In this document: positions 1 to 11,035 of the stretch, piece after piece
Layout: the number at the start of each line of letters is the position of its first letter
Position numbering within the stretch: the first letter of the stretch is position 1
Source of the DNA: Urophycis tenuis
Lineage: Eukaryota > Chordata > Actinopteri > Gadiformes > Phycidae
Direction: 5' to 3'
Assembly (NCBI GenBank): GCA_036785325.1
Contig: JAXIVH010000066.1
Coordinates: 930,001-994,000 of the forward strand
Length of the DNA stretch: 64,000 nucleotides
Program-made: the position numbers and the translations under genes
Notes under the pieces: generated by a model
Told to the model about the DNA's origin: nothing
The model's input: only the letters and a program-made list of their open reading frames with translations
The model's database searches: none

Positions 1-383
1 ACAACCACCTTCACAGAGACATACAGCTGTATGCCAGGTGGGTCCTGTAACACACAACCTATTGCAAGGTCCTCATTTATGCTGGTGTCATTTGGAAATG
101 TTACCATATACAAGTTTGAATGGTTTTGACACACAATGACTGCAGAGACAGCTGCAGGAAGGCCCACGAAGCAGGACGGAGGGGGCCAGTGGCTGTGCGG
201 GGAGGACCAGCGGTATGGGTGCTGCCGACACAGGGGGCGGGCGGGCAACAGGCTGACGCAGCAGGAGGCCTCGGCTGGAGGCGGGTGGGCGCAGGAGGCT
301 TCGGCCGGGTGGAGGACGACAACGCAGTGGGCTGAACAGGCCGGTTGGTGGGAGTCACAGGCTCTGGCTCATCAACAAATAAT
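1..383 (-). pseudogene. Exon-like module copy 1, cut by the window edge
   Basis: This is the minus-strand remainder of the ~505 bp exon-like segment that recurs seven times in the window. The 5' end, by homology to the other copies, is a splice acceptor (ATATTTCCAG) just above base 383. The donor end lies outside the window. The proline-rich first half and the half encoding NHSNLYMVTF and CVLQDPPGIQLYVS are in different frames, so this copy could not make one continuous protein. The protein family is not recognised with confidence. Confidence 0.7.
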
Positions 384-562
384 CTGGAAATATAAAATAC
401 ACACGTGATCAGTATTGATATTCATATCTTTTATAAGAACACTGTTCATACTGTTTACACTTTTTATACAACTGTTTATACAATGTCCATACTGTTTATT
501 TATTAATGTTTATCACTGACAATAAAGGTGACTTGGTATGACTTGTGTGCTATTTTCGTTCC
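384..562 (-). repeat. Upstream flank of exon module 1
   Basis: AT-rich flank found upstream of every exon copy, containing short internal repeats of AAACAGTATG type and ending at a CCACAG/TCAACAGAACACA junction with the satellite. In the exon-sense direction it would be intronic sequence preceding the acceptor. No ORF of its own. Confidence 0.6.
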
Positions 563-1435
563 ACAGTCAACAGAACACACATGAATCAGCTTATTATTTC
601 GACGACCCGGGGGCAAATATAGTCATGCCATACGCCGTTGGAAAGTTTAGATTTCCTCGCTTAAAATGAGCCCATCCGCAAGCAGTCTGGTTGATCACAG
701 ACTAAACTGCGTCAGTTTGACTGAAGTCTACCCAGAAGCTAAAAACATACCTTCAACGTTTCAATTAACATCAATCTTTCCTTACAGAACACAAATCAAT
801 TAGCTTAGTATTTCAACGACCCTTTGGTGAATATAGTCTTGCCATACACCGTTCGAAAGCTTAGATTTCCCCGCTTAAAATGAGCCGATCCCCAAGCAAT
901 TTGGTTGCTCACAGACTAAACTGCGTCAGGTTGACTGAAGTCTACCCAGCAGCTAAAAACATACCTTCAACGTTTCAATTAACATCAATCTTTCCTTACA
1001 GAACACAAATTAATTAGCTTAGTATTTCAACGAGCCATGAGTCAATATGGTCTTGCCATACGCCGTTGGAAAGCTTAGATTTCCCCGCTTAAAATAAGCC
1101 CATCCGCGAGCAGTCTGGTTGCTCACAGACTAAACTGCGTCAGGTTGACTGAAGTCTACCCGGCAGCTAAAAACATACCTTCAACGTTTCAATTAACATT
1201 AATCTTTCCTTACAGAACACAAATTAATTAGCTTAGTATTTCAACAACCCATGAGTCAATAAAGTCTTGCCATACGCCATTGGAAAGCTTAGATTTCCTC
1301 GCTTAAAATGAGCCCATCCCCGAGCAGTCTGGTTGATCACAGACTAAACTGCGTCAGGTTGACTGAAGTCTGCCCAGCAGCTAAAAACATACCTTCAACG
1401 TTTCAATTAAGATCAATCTTTCCTTTCCTTTCCAC
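563..1435 (-). repeat. 214-bp satellite block A1 (about four monomers)
   Basis: Head-to-tail monomers marked by TTAGTATTTCAACGACCC, CGTTGGAAAGCTTAGATTT, CTGCGTCAGGTTGACTGAAG and ACATACCTTCAACGTTTC. The 214-bp period was counted on the cleaner block at 60-61.5 kb. The array ends abruptly at about 1435 inside a reverse-transcriptase sequence. The strand given is the one on which the monomer reads GAAGGTATGT. Confidence 0.93.
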
Positions 1436-2640
1436 AGACTCGGACTCGCGAATCACCCCTGCATCCAGCAGTGTTAACAAATGCTTTCTCACAGCTTCGT
1501 AGTCGTTTGGGTGGATTGGTCGGGGCCTTTGTTTGAATGGTGCATCATCTTTCAGATTTATGTGGGTTTCACTTTGGTTGCATGCCCAAAATCAGTCTCA
1601 TTGTAAGCGAAAACATCACGATACTCATACAAACTACATGTCACTCTGTCCTTCCACTCTTTTGAAAGGGATGAGTCACCGAAGTCGATGGTGAAGTCTG
1701 ACTGATCTGGTCCCTTGACTGGTTTGGGGATTCCAGAACAACATCTTACAGTGTCAACAGGTTTGTCAGAATCGGGTAAGTTGTCATAGATTTCTTTGAG
1801 TGTGTGAAGCTCAGCAATAACACAGTTTGAAGGAAGTGTGACATCATGCTCATTCTCATTTCTCATCCAAACAGGTAATTTGTGAGGACGGTGTCTGGGC
1901 AAGGTGATGAGACAGCACTCCACAAACACCCCACCAGGTAAGGCAAAGGATTGAGGCTGCTCGACCATAGCACAGTCACTGGAAGTGTTAACCTTCACAT
2001 ACCCTTCTAAGCAGACTCTTGCTTGAGCAGGTAGGACTTGCTGCTCTTTACCTTGTAGAGTTACTAACCCTATCCTCCCTGTAGAGTTAACCTGGTTTCT
2101 AATCTTGAGTACACGAATAATCTGCCTATAACCATACACGGAGGACAACTCATTTGGGTCTTTATCACTACAATGTTCTTCATATAAAATGTCAAGTGCA
2201 TTCGTGCCAATGAGTACAGGTAAGTCACAATTACTACTGCGGTCTGGTACCACTAAGGCTAAGGTCGAAATTTCGGGCTCAGCATCAACAAACTCTTTTG
2301 AGAACTTGAGAGTGATGGGTACATAGCCTAAATAGGGGACATTTTGACCGTTAGCACCTTCAACATCCAGGGCTTGGAAGGGCTGGATGGGGTGCTCTGA
2401 AAGGTGGGTTCTGGAAAAAGAAGCAGTTACCGTGGTCACCTGGGACCGAGTCAAGGAGACACCTAGTAATAACTCCTGATACACTGACATCTGCTACACA
2501 TTTCTGTCCTACAAGTCCTCGAGGAAGCTTAGTTTGGTGCTCTACTCTGTGTGATCGGATGGATGTTTTTGTCATAGGTTTTGGTTTGGGACTGTCATTC
2601 TCAGCTCCAGTTCCTGGTAGTCCCTCAACAGAAACTGCAT
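1436..2640 (-). pseudogene. gypsy protease and start of RT, frameshifted (left arm)
   Basis: Encodes a retropepsin-like region (VGQKCVADVSVSGVITRCLLDS, read in pieces) followed by a linker and the beginning of the RT domain. The reading frame breaks near 2443, just after the protease LLDS residues where a retroviral-type Asp-Ser/Thr-Gly active site is expected. The same break exists in the right-arm copy. A further one-base loss near 1563, not present in the right arm, ends the frame early. The frame enters from gag by a -1 shift at 2644-2650. Non-functional. Confidence 0.8.
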
Positions 2641-4295
2641 TCAGTTTAAACTTTGTTCCCAGGATTCTTGTTTTGGCTTTAGCTCTCTGCGCTTTTTCTC
2701 AACCAGCTCAGGATTTGCTTCATTGCTGCAGGAAGGCGCGATGTGGCCATCCTCGCCACACCTGAAGCAGTACCATGGGCGTGGTTTCTTGTTGGTTAGT
2801 TTGAATTCTGGGGAAAGTGAAGGATTTTCTTCAGCAGGGGCTTTGGGCTTAGCCCTTTGGTTCTTACCTGGCTTAGCAGATGCTTGACTCAAACTCAAGG
2901 ATGCTTTTAGGGAAGCTCTTTGGGCTTGTAACTTCGCCATCTGCTTTTCAAGTTTTTGTGGGTCATGGGGGGGACTGTTGCTAAATCGTTATCAGTGGCA
3001 TAGTCTTCCACTGAGAGTGTATTTGACTGGACCTTCGTTCTGTTAGCTACAAAGTGCTGCTTCATTCTGCTGGACTTAGCAGCTTGTCTGTCCTCCTCAG
3101 AACGCACCCAAAGGAGTAACTCGGAGAAGGAAGGTGGGTTATTCTTCTTTTGTTCGAGCTGAAGACTGGTAAGTAGACCATTATTCCAGCAGCCTCTACA
3201 GAACTGTTTAAGCAACTGACGATCCGAATCACTAGCAGCTAAACCACCTCTTTTGATGACTTTGCTCAAGATTGTTTGCAAGCGTTGCAAATAGCCAGAA
3301 GGCTTTTCTCCAGAGTCTTGGTTCGTGCTTAAGAACTTTGCAAAAAGCTCATCGCCGTCATCAATGATACCATAAGCAGAGTCAAGTAGGGTAAGATATT
3401 CATGGGGAGAAGTGTTGGGCCCAAGATGTTTCACAATGGTGGCGGCAGGCGGAACAAGACTCTCAACCAATTTCCTGGTTGTATGTGCGGCAGACATGGC
3501 AGGGTCTGCAAGGAAAAACTCAACGTTGCTGCGCCACGTGTCATAATCAGACTCAGAACTGGGACAGGGGATTCTCCCTGAGAAGGGTCTGAGTCGGGTG
3601 TTACCATGGTAGTGGAGAGGAAGATCACTGTTTTTGATGACATGCTCAACCACTACTTTTTGTATCTCTGGGGTGGAAAGGTGCTCAGAAGGCAAGTATT
3701 GGATCGGGTTCCTAGGTGGGGATGACACCGCTGCACCTACCTCAAGTGGGGGAGAACCACGTTCATGAGAGTGGGTCTGATTGTCACCTATGTCGATAGG
3801 AGTTACCTCAGCTATGTGTACGGGACTGGCGTGCTGAGATTCTTGATTGATTTCTGATGCGTCTAGTTCAGTTATCTTAGGTTTTGTGGACTCTTGAATC
3901 CTAGCTAGTTCTTCTAGCAAAACCTTTTCAAAATCTGCTCCGCTGAGCTGAGCAACATCCTTCAGTTCACTAAGGTAAGTCTGAGTTAAAGTGGAACCTC
4001 TGTCTGCTGTGTACAATTCAGACAAGAGCTGAATGTGGTGTACAATGTTCGGGTTACTGGTAGGTTTATCAACAGGTAAGGCATTCTTAAGATACTCAAT
4101 AGCTCCACCTGAACTATATTCCACTATAGCTGTGTGTTGGAACTTAGCTTCACTGCTGGTAACTTTAAGTACCCTCTCAATCTTACCATACTGTCCCAAA
4201 TAGTCGAATACTTCATTGTCTACATCTATACCAGTTACACCACTTACAAGCAGTGAATTAGGCACTTTAACATTTTCAGATATTATTGTCTCCAT
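2641..4295 (-). pseudogene. gypsy Gag, frameshifted (left arm)
   Basis: Starts METIISENVKVPNSLLVSG. An N-terminal RNA-recognition-like fold (YGKIERVLKV, then VEYSSGGAIEYL) precedes a capsid-like region (PFSGRIPCPSSESDYDTWRS), then a CCHC zinc knuckle (CFRCGEDGHIAPSC) near the C-terminus. This resembles PNMA-like Gag proteins of vertebrates. A missing T after a run of seven C (near 2966) shifts the frame about 440 codons in, separating the knuckle from the capsid. Compared with the right-arm copy only about five substitutions are visible before the break. Confidence 0.85.
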
Positions 4296-4420
4296 GTTTA
4301 TATTTTCACCACTGTCTAAACAAGTTAAATGATATCAATGTTCACAGAAAATACAATAAAATGTCACACTGCTCAACTTCACTTTCAAAAGATTTAAACC
4401 AACTCCTGGCTGGCTCGCCA

Positions 4421-5887
4421 AGTTTTACGTAGCGCATCTAGTCTAATTAGAACACACTATAACTCTACATTCCCTAGGTTCGGAAAAGCTGGCATCATCA
4501 CTCATTTACGAGAACGTGAAGTTTCAGTTGACCATTTATTGTCACACCAAGCAGGTACATTTTTGCAGTATAGAGAAAATAACAATCCAAATCCAAATAA
4601 AAGTGTCCCTTTTTCTTTAATGGAAGGTCAAAGTTCAGTTTCAGCTCTTTTGTGTGTGTATCTGTGAACTACCCGGGTAGATTTGTGTTCTTATCTGTGA
4701 GTGAATGGAAATGTATCTGAAGTCTTCTAGAGCGGATCCCACGGCTGGCCACAGCGTGCACCGTTCCGTTCGAGTCGTTGGTTGTCCCTGGCTCGCCACC
4801 GAACCACCACGGGTTTGGAATATCGAATCAATCCCTTATCCGGTGAAGTGAATAAAAAAAACAATCTACACAGAGAGTGCAGACATCAAAACCATTACTC
4901 TCTATTCAGTCATAACTTCCTTCTTTCACTTTTCACTTCACATCTTCCATATAGCTCAAATGTAGAATATATCATTCAACCATTTTAAATGAGCTTGTGT
5001 ACATTTGCAGTACATCATAATAATTTTTACCATGACAATTTCCTATCATGAACTTATATGCATTAATATAAATGCACTATTTATATTTCTAAACACTATT
5101 TATACTTTTAAACAGCTCTATGAATCAATATTTATCTTTTTAACTGTAGAATATATCTCTTTTAAGTCTTTTAACCATAAATGAACAGTATTAAATCACT
5201 CTTTTTAACCAACACGAATATTTTAACCATCTTTAGCACAGTAAACACATTATGCACCCAGATATCAAACAAAATAATTATCACAGCTTAGCATATAACC
5301 ACAAATATGCATCATATGCAAGCTATATCTCCCTCAAGCTACAGTAATAGCATGTCTGGCTACTCTGTTAGCACTCATCACAGGTAATACCTGAATTAGC
5401 ATAGCAGCGCTAATCGCGAGTAGCATTAGCTCGACGCTAAACCAGCTAGCGATCTTTTTGTAGTTGGTTTTTATGGTTCACAATGATACGGAGAGTACCA
5501 TGGTGGTTTAAAACATTAGCGAACATATCAGTGACTCCAACTGGTTTTATTAAAGTAATTCAATGCAAAGCTTTTTCACATAACAAGCTAACCCTCACAA
5601 GCTAATATCACAAGCTAACCTCGAGGCTCAGCCTATTAGCCTGTAGCGTAGCTTACCGGAGTTCTCAAGAGGGTTGTCCGGCGAACCGGCTCCTCTGTCT
5701 CAACTGTTCACAACTCTCTCCTAATAACAAAAGGTTTATCAGGATATTTCACGCTGATTAATGATTAATTTATGTATTTTATGTCGCATTTCCTACCCAG
5801 GCTTGTCAGCACATTTATTCGTGGGCTCTGATCAGTAGTTCGGCTCAGAGTGATCACGTTCGGAGTGAGTGAGATCACGTTTTAGGT
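4421..5887 (-). repeat. Left gypsy LTR, inner part
   Basis: Non-coding AT-rich sequence homologous in reverse complement to about 27190-28711. The remaining LTR end lies at 9381-9479, on the other side of the inserted transposon. The right-arm copy has roughly 80 bp extra T-rich sequence near 28480-28560 that is absent here. No ORF of note. Confidence 0.75.
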
Positions 5888-6099
5888 TCGAGGAGGGGGT
5901 GTCTGCAGACCCGGAGGCTGCAGATTCACGACCGCAGATCTCCGCCCCTCAGGAATGTGCGGCAACCGCAGATCTCCGCCCCTCAAGAATGTGCGACAGC
6001 GGCAGCGCCACCAACTGGACGGTGTACTGTCTTCCCACTTACATACACCACGAGGAGTACATCCATGATGGACGACGACCGGAGTGTGAGTATTAAACG

Positions 6100-6940
6100 T
6101 GAATTATTTGTTTAATATCATGAAACTATTCTGTTGATTCGACAGCAAAATCAATGTTTTAATGTGTTACGTTTGATATGATGTGACTCTATTTGCCATG
6201 ATAGTCTGAAGGGCACGTCATAGTCATCTAGGTTAAACGAATAGGTAGCAAATAGCTAATGTTAGCTTGTTGGAAATGAACTGTTAGACCGTACATTTTG
6301 TTTAATGAAACCGAAGTGACGAAGAGTTTTAGCATGTGCATTAAATTAAACATAAAAAATGATTAAGTGGATGATGTGAGAAAAACACGTAACGTTATAA
6401 GGCTGACGTTACGTTTTCATAAGACAGACAGACAGACATACTTTATTGATTGAATGCATGAAACTTAACATTTTCTGAAATGACATGGCAGAAATGCATA
6501 TTGGCAGTGTAGCCTACTTCATGCTAACAGTTAATGTATTATATATGTATTGTATGTGTTGTAATGGTGTTACACAGAGCGTAGGAACTAAGTGTGGTTG
6601 TCTGGAGCCGGACCCTTAAGGTAGTAACACCAGTCCACGATATAGCAGTTCGATCATACCTGTGTTGTGTAATCACCGAGTTAATAAAGTAGACCAAAGA
6701 TAACCACCGAGTGACGTATAATCTTTTACATAACACTACATTATATATCATGTTACATCTCATGTATGTTTATATCAGTATTTACATTTAGCCTATATTA
6801 TTCTGTTATCTATACTGTATTTAGAGATTTTGTGGACGGAAATTAAGATAATCCGGGGAAGATCAGAAATGTATTTTTGTCCATTATTAGGTTTAGGCCT
6901 ATTTTATGTCTTGAAAACGGTGTAAAAATATTACATTTAA
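6100..6940. other. Interior of TIR element, no gene recognised
   Basis: AT-rich sequence with a short (GACA)n run at about 6422 followed by ACTTTATTGATTG, which looks like a tiny LINE 3' end remnant. No coding potential supported by motifs. Confidence 0.5.
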
Positions 6941-7009
6941 CTAAATAGGCACTCTCTTTTTAAGGTTCACATTACGATACAGAAAGGGCGAACCTTGCCC
7001 CAACTGGAC

Positions 7010-7735
7010 AGATGCAAGACATGCTGTCTTCATTTTCACTGTCCCTTCTGCAGCCCAACTTTGTTTAGCCCAACAAAGTTGAGTAAGTGCAGAGAACATT
7101 TGGACAACCATTTCAACCGGGCTGTTTGCCATGAAGGTAAAGTTTGCAAATATTTGTAGTTACATGGTTGCTGCAACTTCATACTTGATTCAAATTTTGT
7201 GTTTATAAGTGACATGTAATAAAATACTGATGATATAATGATACTTAATTCTTTGCTCTTATGTTTAAGGATAAACCATTCACAGATGTGGACTGGAATG
7301 TCGGCTTCAGCTCCACTATCATTGTGTCTACTGTGGTGTAACACTTCTACGCAAACCAGATTTTATTAAACATCTGAATTTGTGCAAGAAGAAGCACAGT
7401 GACAACCTTCCATCTCTGGCAACCACTCCCCCAGCAGTGGCACCAACAACCTCCACCACGCCCCCGGCAGTGGCAATAACAACCTCCACCACACCCCCGG
7501 CAGTGGCACCAACAACCTCCACCACGCCCCCAGCAGTGGCACCAACAACCTCCACCACCACACCGGCAGTGGCACCAACAACCTCCACCACCACACCACA
7601 GATCACATGCAGGCTGTCATTGACCGCACTGCAGAGGAAAAGCGACTTGTGGACTTCATTTTACAGTCACAGGGGGCTGAGCAGCATTTGGTGGTACTTA
7701 TCAACTATTTGCTAATATTAGTTAATACCTTAATT
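7010..7735 (+). pseudogene. Two-exon zinc-finger protein remnant with a Ser/Thr/Pro repeat
   Basis: Exon 1 ends at GCCATGAAG/GTAAAG (about 7138) and encodes HCPFCSPTLFSPTKLSKC followed by HLDNHFNRAVCHE. Exon 2, after a TTTAAG acceptor (about 7269), encodes IHRCGLECRLQLHYHCVYCG and then DFIKHLNLC. These are paired zinc-finger-like units known from multicopy fish proteins of unclear function. A TAA lies right at the start of exon 2 in the frame of the fingers. Downstream, five copies of a 33-bp unit encode PPAVAPTTSTT, and the sequence DHMQAVIDRTAEEKRLVDF sits in another frame. It is degraded. It could be the accessory gene of the surrounding element. Confidence 0.6.
7420..7605 (+). repeat. 33-bp coding minisatellite
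   Basis: About five tandem copies of a unit containing GCAGTGGCACCAACAACC, each encoding eleven residues rich in Pro, Thr and Ser. It lies in the zinc-finger remnant. Long ORFs seen in other frames here are by-products of the 33-bp period. Confidence 0.85.
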
Positions 7736-8219
7736 AAGAAGTAGTTAATAAATGTACAATTTTTAAGTGTTTCCAATATTTCTGTTAACCCAGCAGTGAT
7801 TATTTTCTTGTCCATTTACTATTTCAGTGAAGTGGAGGAGTTTCAAAGAGGAATTGGCAGGCAATTGAGAAAAGAAGGGAAATTGTAATTGGTATGGAGT
7901 GCTGTTACCTACTTCACAATCTAGGGGTTGAATATTGGAGGGTGAGGAAAAGTCAATAATGTCAAAAATGTCAATAACATGTTATTTCTACTCTGTTTTC
8001 TGGCATCTCTTTCTCTCTTTCTCTCAGGAGTCATGGACCTGTGTGTGTCCTCCCAGCAGCCTGCCTTCTCTCAGCCATTCACTTAAAAGATGACCAGCCC
8101 CTAGGCACTGTTGGCCCTGTGGAAACTGATTTTTGTTTGTTAAATAAAAAGGATGTTTGAAAAAAAAAGTGTGTCCTATGTTTCTGAACAAATATTAAGG
8201 TAAAATGTTTCTGGTATGT

Positions 8220-8762
8220 TTTTGGCAGCTTTATTTATTTATACAGCACATTTCATACACAATTCAATGTGGTTTACATGATTAAAAGTTCAACATTTAA
8301 AAGCATTTAAAAACAACAAACAGCATTTAAAACATGAAAATGCATAAATAGAGGTTAATTTAAAACACAGTGCAGTATAATGCAACAGCGTTAAAATAAG
8401 TAAAGGATTTAGATCATTCAAAGTCCTTACAGAATAAGTTATGTGATTTATAGACCAGTAGCAGAACTTTTAAGTATATTCTATAGCTGCCTGGGAGCCA
8501 GTGTAAAGTCTTCTGAACTGGAGTAATATGCTCTGATCTCTTTGTCAGTAAGAACCAGAGCTGCAGCATTCTGAATGAGCTGCAGCTGTTTAATGCTCTT
8601 GTGGGGCAGTCCTGTCAGACCATTACAATAGTCAAGTCTACTAGACATAAAAGCATGGATCAGCTTCTCCTGATCTGTTTGGGACATGAGACCTCTCACT
8701 CTGGATGTGTTCTTCAGCTGGTAGAAGGCTGTTTTGGTGATTGATTTGATGACTGCTGAAAA
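8220..8762 (-). mobile_element. L2/CR1-like LINE 3' fragment
   Basis: The minus strand encodes QTDQEKLIHAFMSSRLDYCN followed by KSIKQLQLIQNAAALVLT, the conserved C-terminal part of an L2/CR1-type reverse transcriptase, followed toward lower coordinates by an AT-rich tail (GCTGTATAAATAAATAAA). No catalytic RT motif is retained. This is a 5'-truncated dead copy. Confidence 0.75.
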
Positions 8763-9194
8763 TCAGATCCGAGTGTATCAGTACACCAAGGTTTCAGACT
8801 TGGTATTTGGTCTTTAAAGACAGTGGTATTTCTGTCCAAACAGAAATTGTAACAGCAATCGTCTTTTCTTTATTGCCAAAAACAATTACCTCAGTTTAGT
8901 TGTGGTTTAATTGAAGAAAACTTTCATTCATCCAGTCATTGATTTTTTCTGGAAAGTGATATAACAGCTATATGGAACTGTAGTATTATCACAATTAGCA
9001 CAATTGTTTTGGCATTTGGGTGGAATAAACCTCAAATATTATAGTTAGTGAAAAAATATCTTTAGGATGATATTAGGATATCATGAATCACAATTGTTTT
9101 GACATTTGGGTGAAATAAACCTTAAATATTATAGTTAGACAGAAAACACCGTTAATAGTATATTAAGTAGTATATGGCTGGAATAAACCTCTAA

Positions 9195-9368
9195 TATTAT
9201 AAAATATATTATGTGGCAGGCACTGTGAGGTCGTAGATCTGCGGTCGTGAATCTGCAGCAGGCACATAATCCTCCCAGTAGGTGGCACTGTGCGGTCGTA
9301 GATCTGCGGTCGTAGATCTGCGGTTGTAGATCTGCGGTCGTGAATCTGCAGCCTCCGGGTCTGCAGAC
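9195..9368. repeat. Subterminal repeats of the TIR element, right end
   Basis: Four or five copies of the ~12-bp motif GATCTGCGGTCG in tandem or near tandem, oriented toward the terminus at 9368. The left end has the reverse complement in two longer ~35-bp repeats (5930-5995). Such arrays often serve as transposase binding sites in cut-and-paste elements, but here that is inference. Confidence 0.65.
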
Positions 9369-9380
9369 ATACACTATTGC

Positions 9381-9479
9381 TAGGTTAACATAGTTCAGTG
9401 CTGAACGCGCCACCTTGTGGTGGGGCAAGGGTACTACATTTAAATGACATAAATGGGTTGAGAAACCATGTGGGTTACA
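9381..9479 (-). repeat. Left gypsy LTR, outer terminal part
   Basis: Reverse complement starts TGTAACCCACATGG at 9479 and matches 27094-27190. It is bounded by satellite on one side and by the TIR element on the other. It includes the CTCF-like site at 9407-9420. Confidence 0.8.
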
Positions 9480-10420
9480 TTAGTATTTCAACGACCCATG
9501 AGTCAATATAGTCTTGCCATACGCCGTTGGAAAGCTTAGATTTCCCCGCTTAAAATGAGCCCATTCGCGAGCAGTGTGGTTGATCACAGACTAAACTGCG
9601 TCAGGTTGACTGAAGTCTACCCAGCAGCTAAAAACATACCTTCAACGTTTCAATTAAGATCAATCTTTCAATAAAGAACACAAATTAATTAGCTTAGTAT
9701 TTCAACGACGCATGAGTCAATATAGTCTTGCCATACGCCGTTGGAAAGCTTAGATTTCCCCGCTTAAAATGAGCCCATCCGCAAGCAGTCTGGTTGCTCA
9801 CAGACTAAACTGCGTCAGCTTGACTGAAGTCTACCCAGAAGCTAAAAACATACCTTCAACGTTTCAATTAACATCAATCTTTCCTTACAGAACACAAATT
9901 ATTTAGCTTAGTATTTCAACGACCCTTTGGTGAATATAGTCTTGCCGTACACCGTTGGAAAGTTTAGATTTCCCTGCTTAAAATGAGTCCATCCTCGAGC
10001 AGTCTGGTTGCTCACAGACTAAACTGCGTCAGGTTGACTGAAGTCTACCCAGCAGCTAAAAACATACCTTCAACGTTTCAATTAACATCAATCTTTCCTT
10101 ACAGTACACAAATTAATTAGCTTAGTATTTCAACGACCCATTAGTCAATATAGTCTTGCCATACGCCGTTGGAAAGCTTAGATTTCCCCGCTTATAATGG
10201 GCCCATCCCCGAGCAATTTGGTTGCTCACAGACAAAACTGCGTCAGGTTGACTGAAGTCTACCCAGGAGTTAAAAACATACCTTCAACGTTTCAATTAAC
10301 ATTAATCTTTCCTTACAGAACACAAATTAATTAGCTTAGTGTTTCAACGACCCATGAGTCAATATAGTCTTGCCATACGCCGTTGGAAAGCTTAGATTTC
10401 CCCGCTTAAAATGAGCCCAA
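9480..10420 (-). repeat. 214-bp satellite block A2
   Basis: About four monomers in the same orientation as block A1. The block ends at AAAATGAGCCCAAAATGTATC, a junction with the exon module also seen at 58741 and 61708, which shows that module and satellite were amplified as one unit. Confidence 0.93.
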
Positions 10421-10530
10421 AATGTATCATTGAAGCCATCATTGAGACTTTTCTTTTAAAATTATACCGTATGAACATGGGTCTGCAATAAAGCTTTATA
10501 TATATTTGTGTGTGTGTTTTAATCACTTAC

Positions 10531-11035
10531 TTGGAACGGCATGATCCCACATCGCTGTGAAGGGACGGCGTTAACCAGGTGGGCGTGCAACCCCTCGAGA
10601 GAGTTTCTGCCTCGCCGGCACTTGTACTTGTTCAGCCGGATGCCGTTCTTCACAACCACCTTCACAGAGACATACAGCTGTATGCCAGGGGGGTCCTGTA
10701 ACACACAACTTATTGCAAGGTCCTCATTTATGCTGGTGTCATTTTGAAACGTTACCATATACAAGTTTGAATGGTTTCGACACACGATGACTGCAGAGAC
10801 AGCTGCAGGATGGCCCACGAAGCAGGACAGAGGGGGCATGTGGCTGTGCGGGGAGGACCAGCGGTATGGGTGCTGCCGACACAGGGGGCAGGCAGGCCAC
10901 AGGCTGACGCAGCAGGAGGCCTCGGCTGGAGGCGGGTGGGCGCAGGAGGCTTCGGCCGGGTGGAAGACGACAACGCAGTGGGCTGAACGGGCGGGTTTGG
11001 TTGGAGTCACAGGCTCTGGCTCATCAACAAATAAT
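10531..11035 (-). pseudogene. Exon-like module copy 2, the only copy open through its whole length
   Basis: Acceptor ATATTTCCAG precedes 11035 and the donor CCAA/GTAAGTG follows 10531. One frame is open across all 505 bp. It begins LFVDEPEPVTPTKPARSAH, is rich in Pro, Cys and His, then encodes NHSNLYMVTF, CVLQDPPGIQLYVSVKVVV and CRRGRNSLEGLHAHLVNAV, ending MPFQ at the donor. The motif RGxNSLEGLHxHL resembles an exon found in large multicopy fish genes that I associate with transposon-derived proteins. I cannot name the family. It could be a real internal exon of a repeated gene or a hitch-hiking fossil. Confidence 0.55.

Larger units (their letters stand above)
5888..9380. mobile_element. TIR DNA transposon of unrecognised family inside the gypsy LTR
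   Basis: Both ends carry GTCTGCAGACCCGGAGGC as inverted copies (5899 onward, and reverse complement ending 9368), continuing into TGCAGATTCACGACCGCAGATC. Copies of GACCGCAGATCT are repeated subterminally at each end. The interrupted LTR sequence resumes on each side with TAGGTT, suggesting a 6-8 bp target duplication. The interior holds a zinc-finger gene remnant and a LINE fragment. No transposase catalytic motif was found, so the superfamily is unknown. Confidence 0.75.
1436..9479 (-). mobile_element. Left-arm Ty3/gypsy-like retrotransposon, truncated at RT, LTR split by a DNA transposon
   Basis: Order on the minus strand: long 5' LTR (9479 down to about 4425, interrupted by the element at 5888-9380), primer-binding-like site at 4403-4420, gag, protease, and the first residues of reverse transcriptase. 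The rest of pol and the 3' LTR are missing, because satellite begins right after the residues ESES. The LTR starts TGTAACCC and sits inside a satellite monomer. The copy at 27094-31692 is the same element on the other strand with the same truncation point. A Ty3/gypsy assignment rests on the gag-protease-RT order and the RT entry motif. Confidence 0.85.

Noticed and set aside
101..408. Several overlapping ORFs on both strands in each exon module (for example 101-358 and 120-335)
   Set aside because: They are alternative frames of the same GC-rich exon-like segment. Only the sense strand with acceptor and donor is a credible coding direction.
7328..7606. Minus-strand ORFs of repeated VVEVVGATAGG or WWRLLVPLP type
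   Set aside because: By-products of the 33-bp minisatellite, whose period is a multiple of three and so opens every frame.
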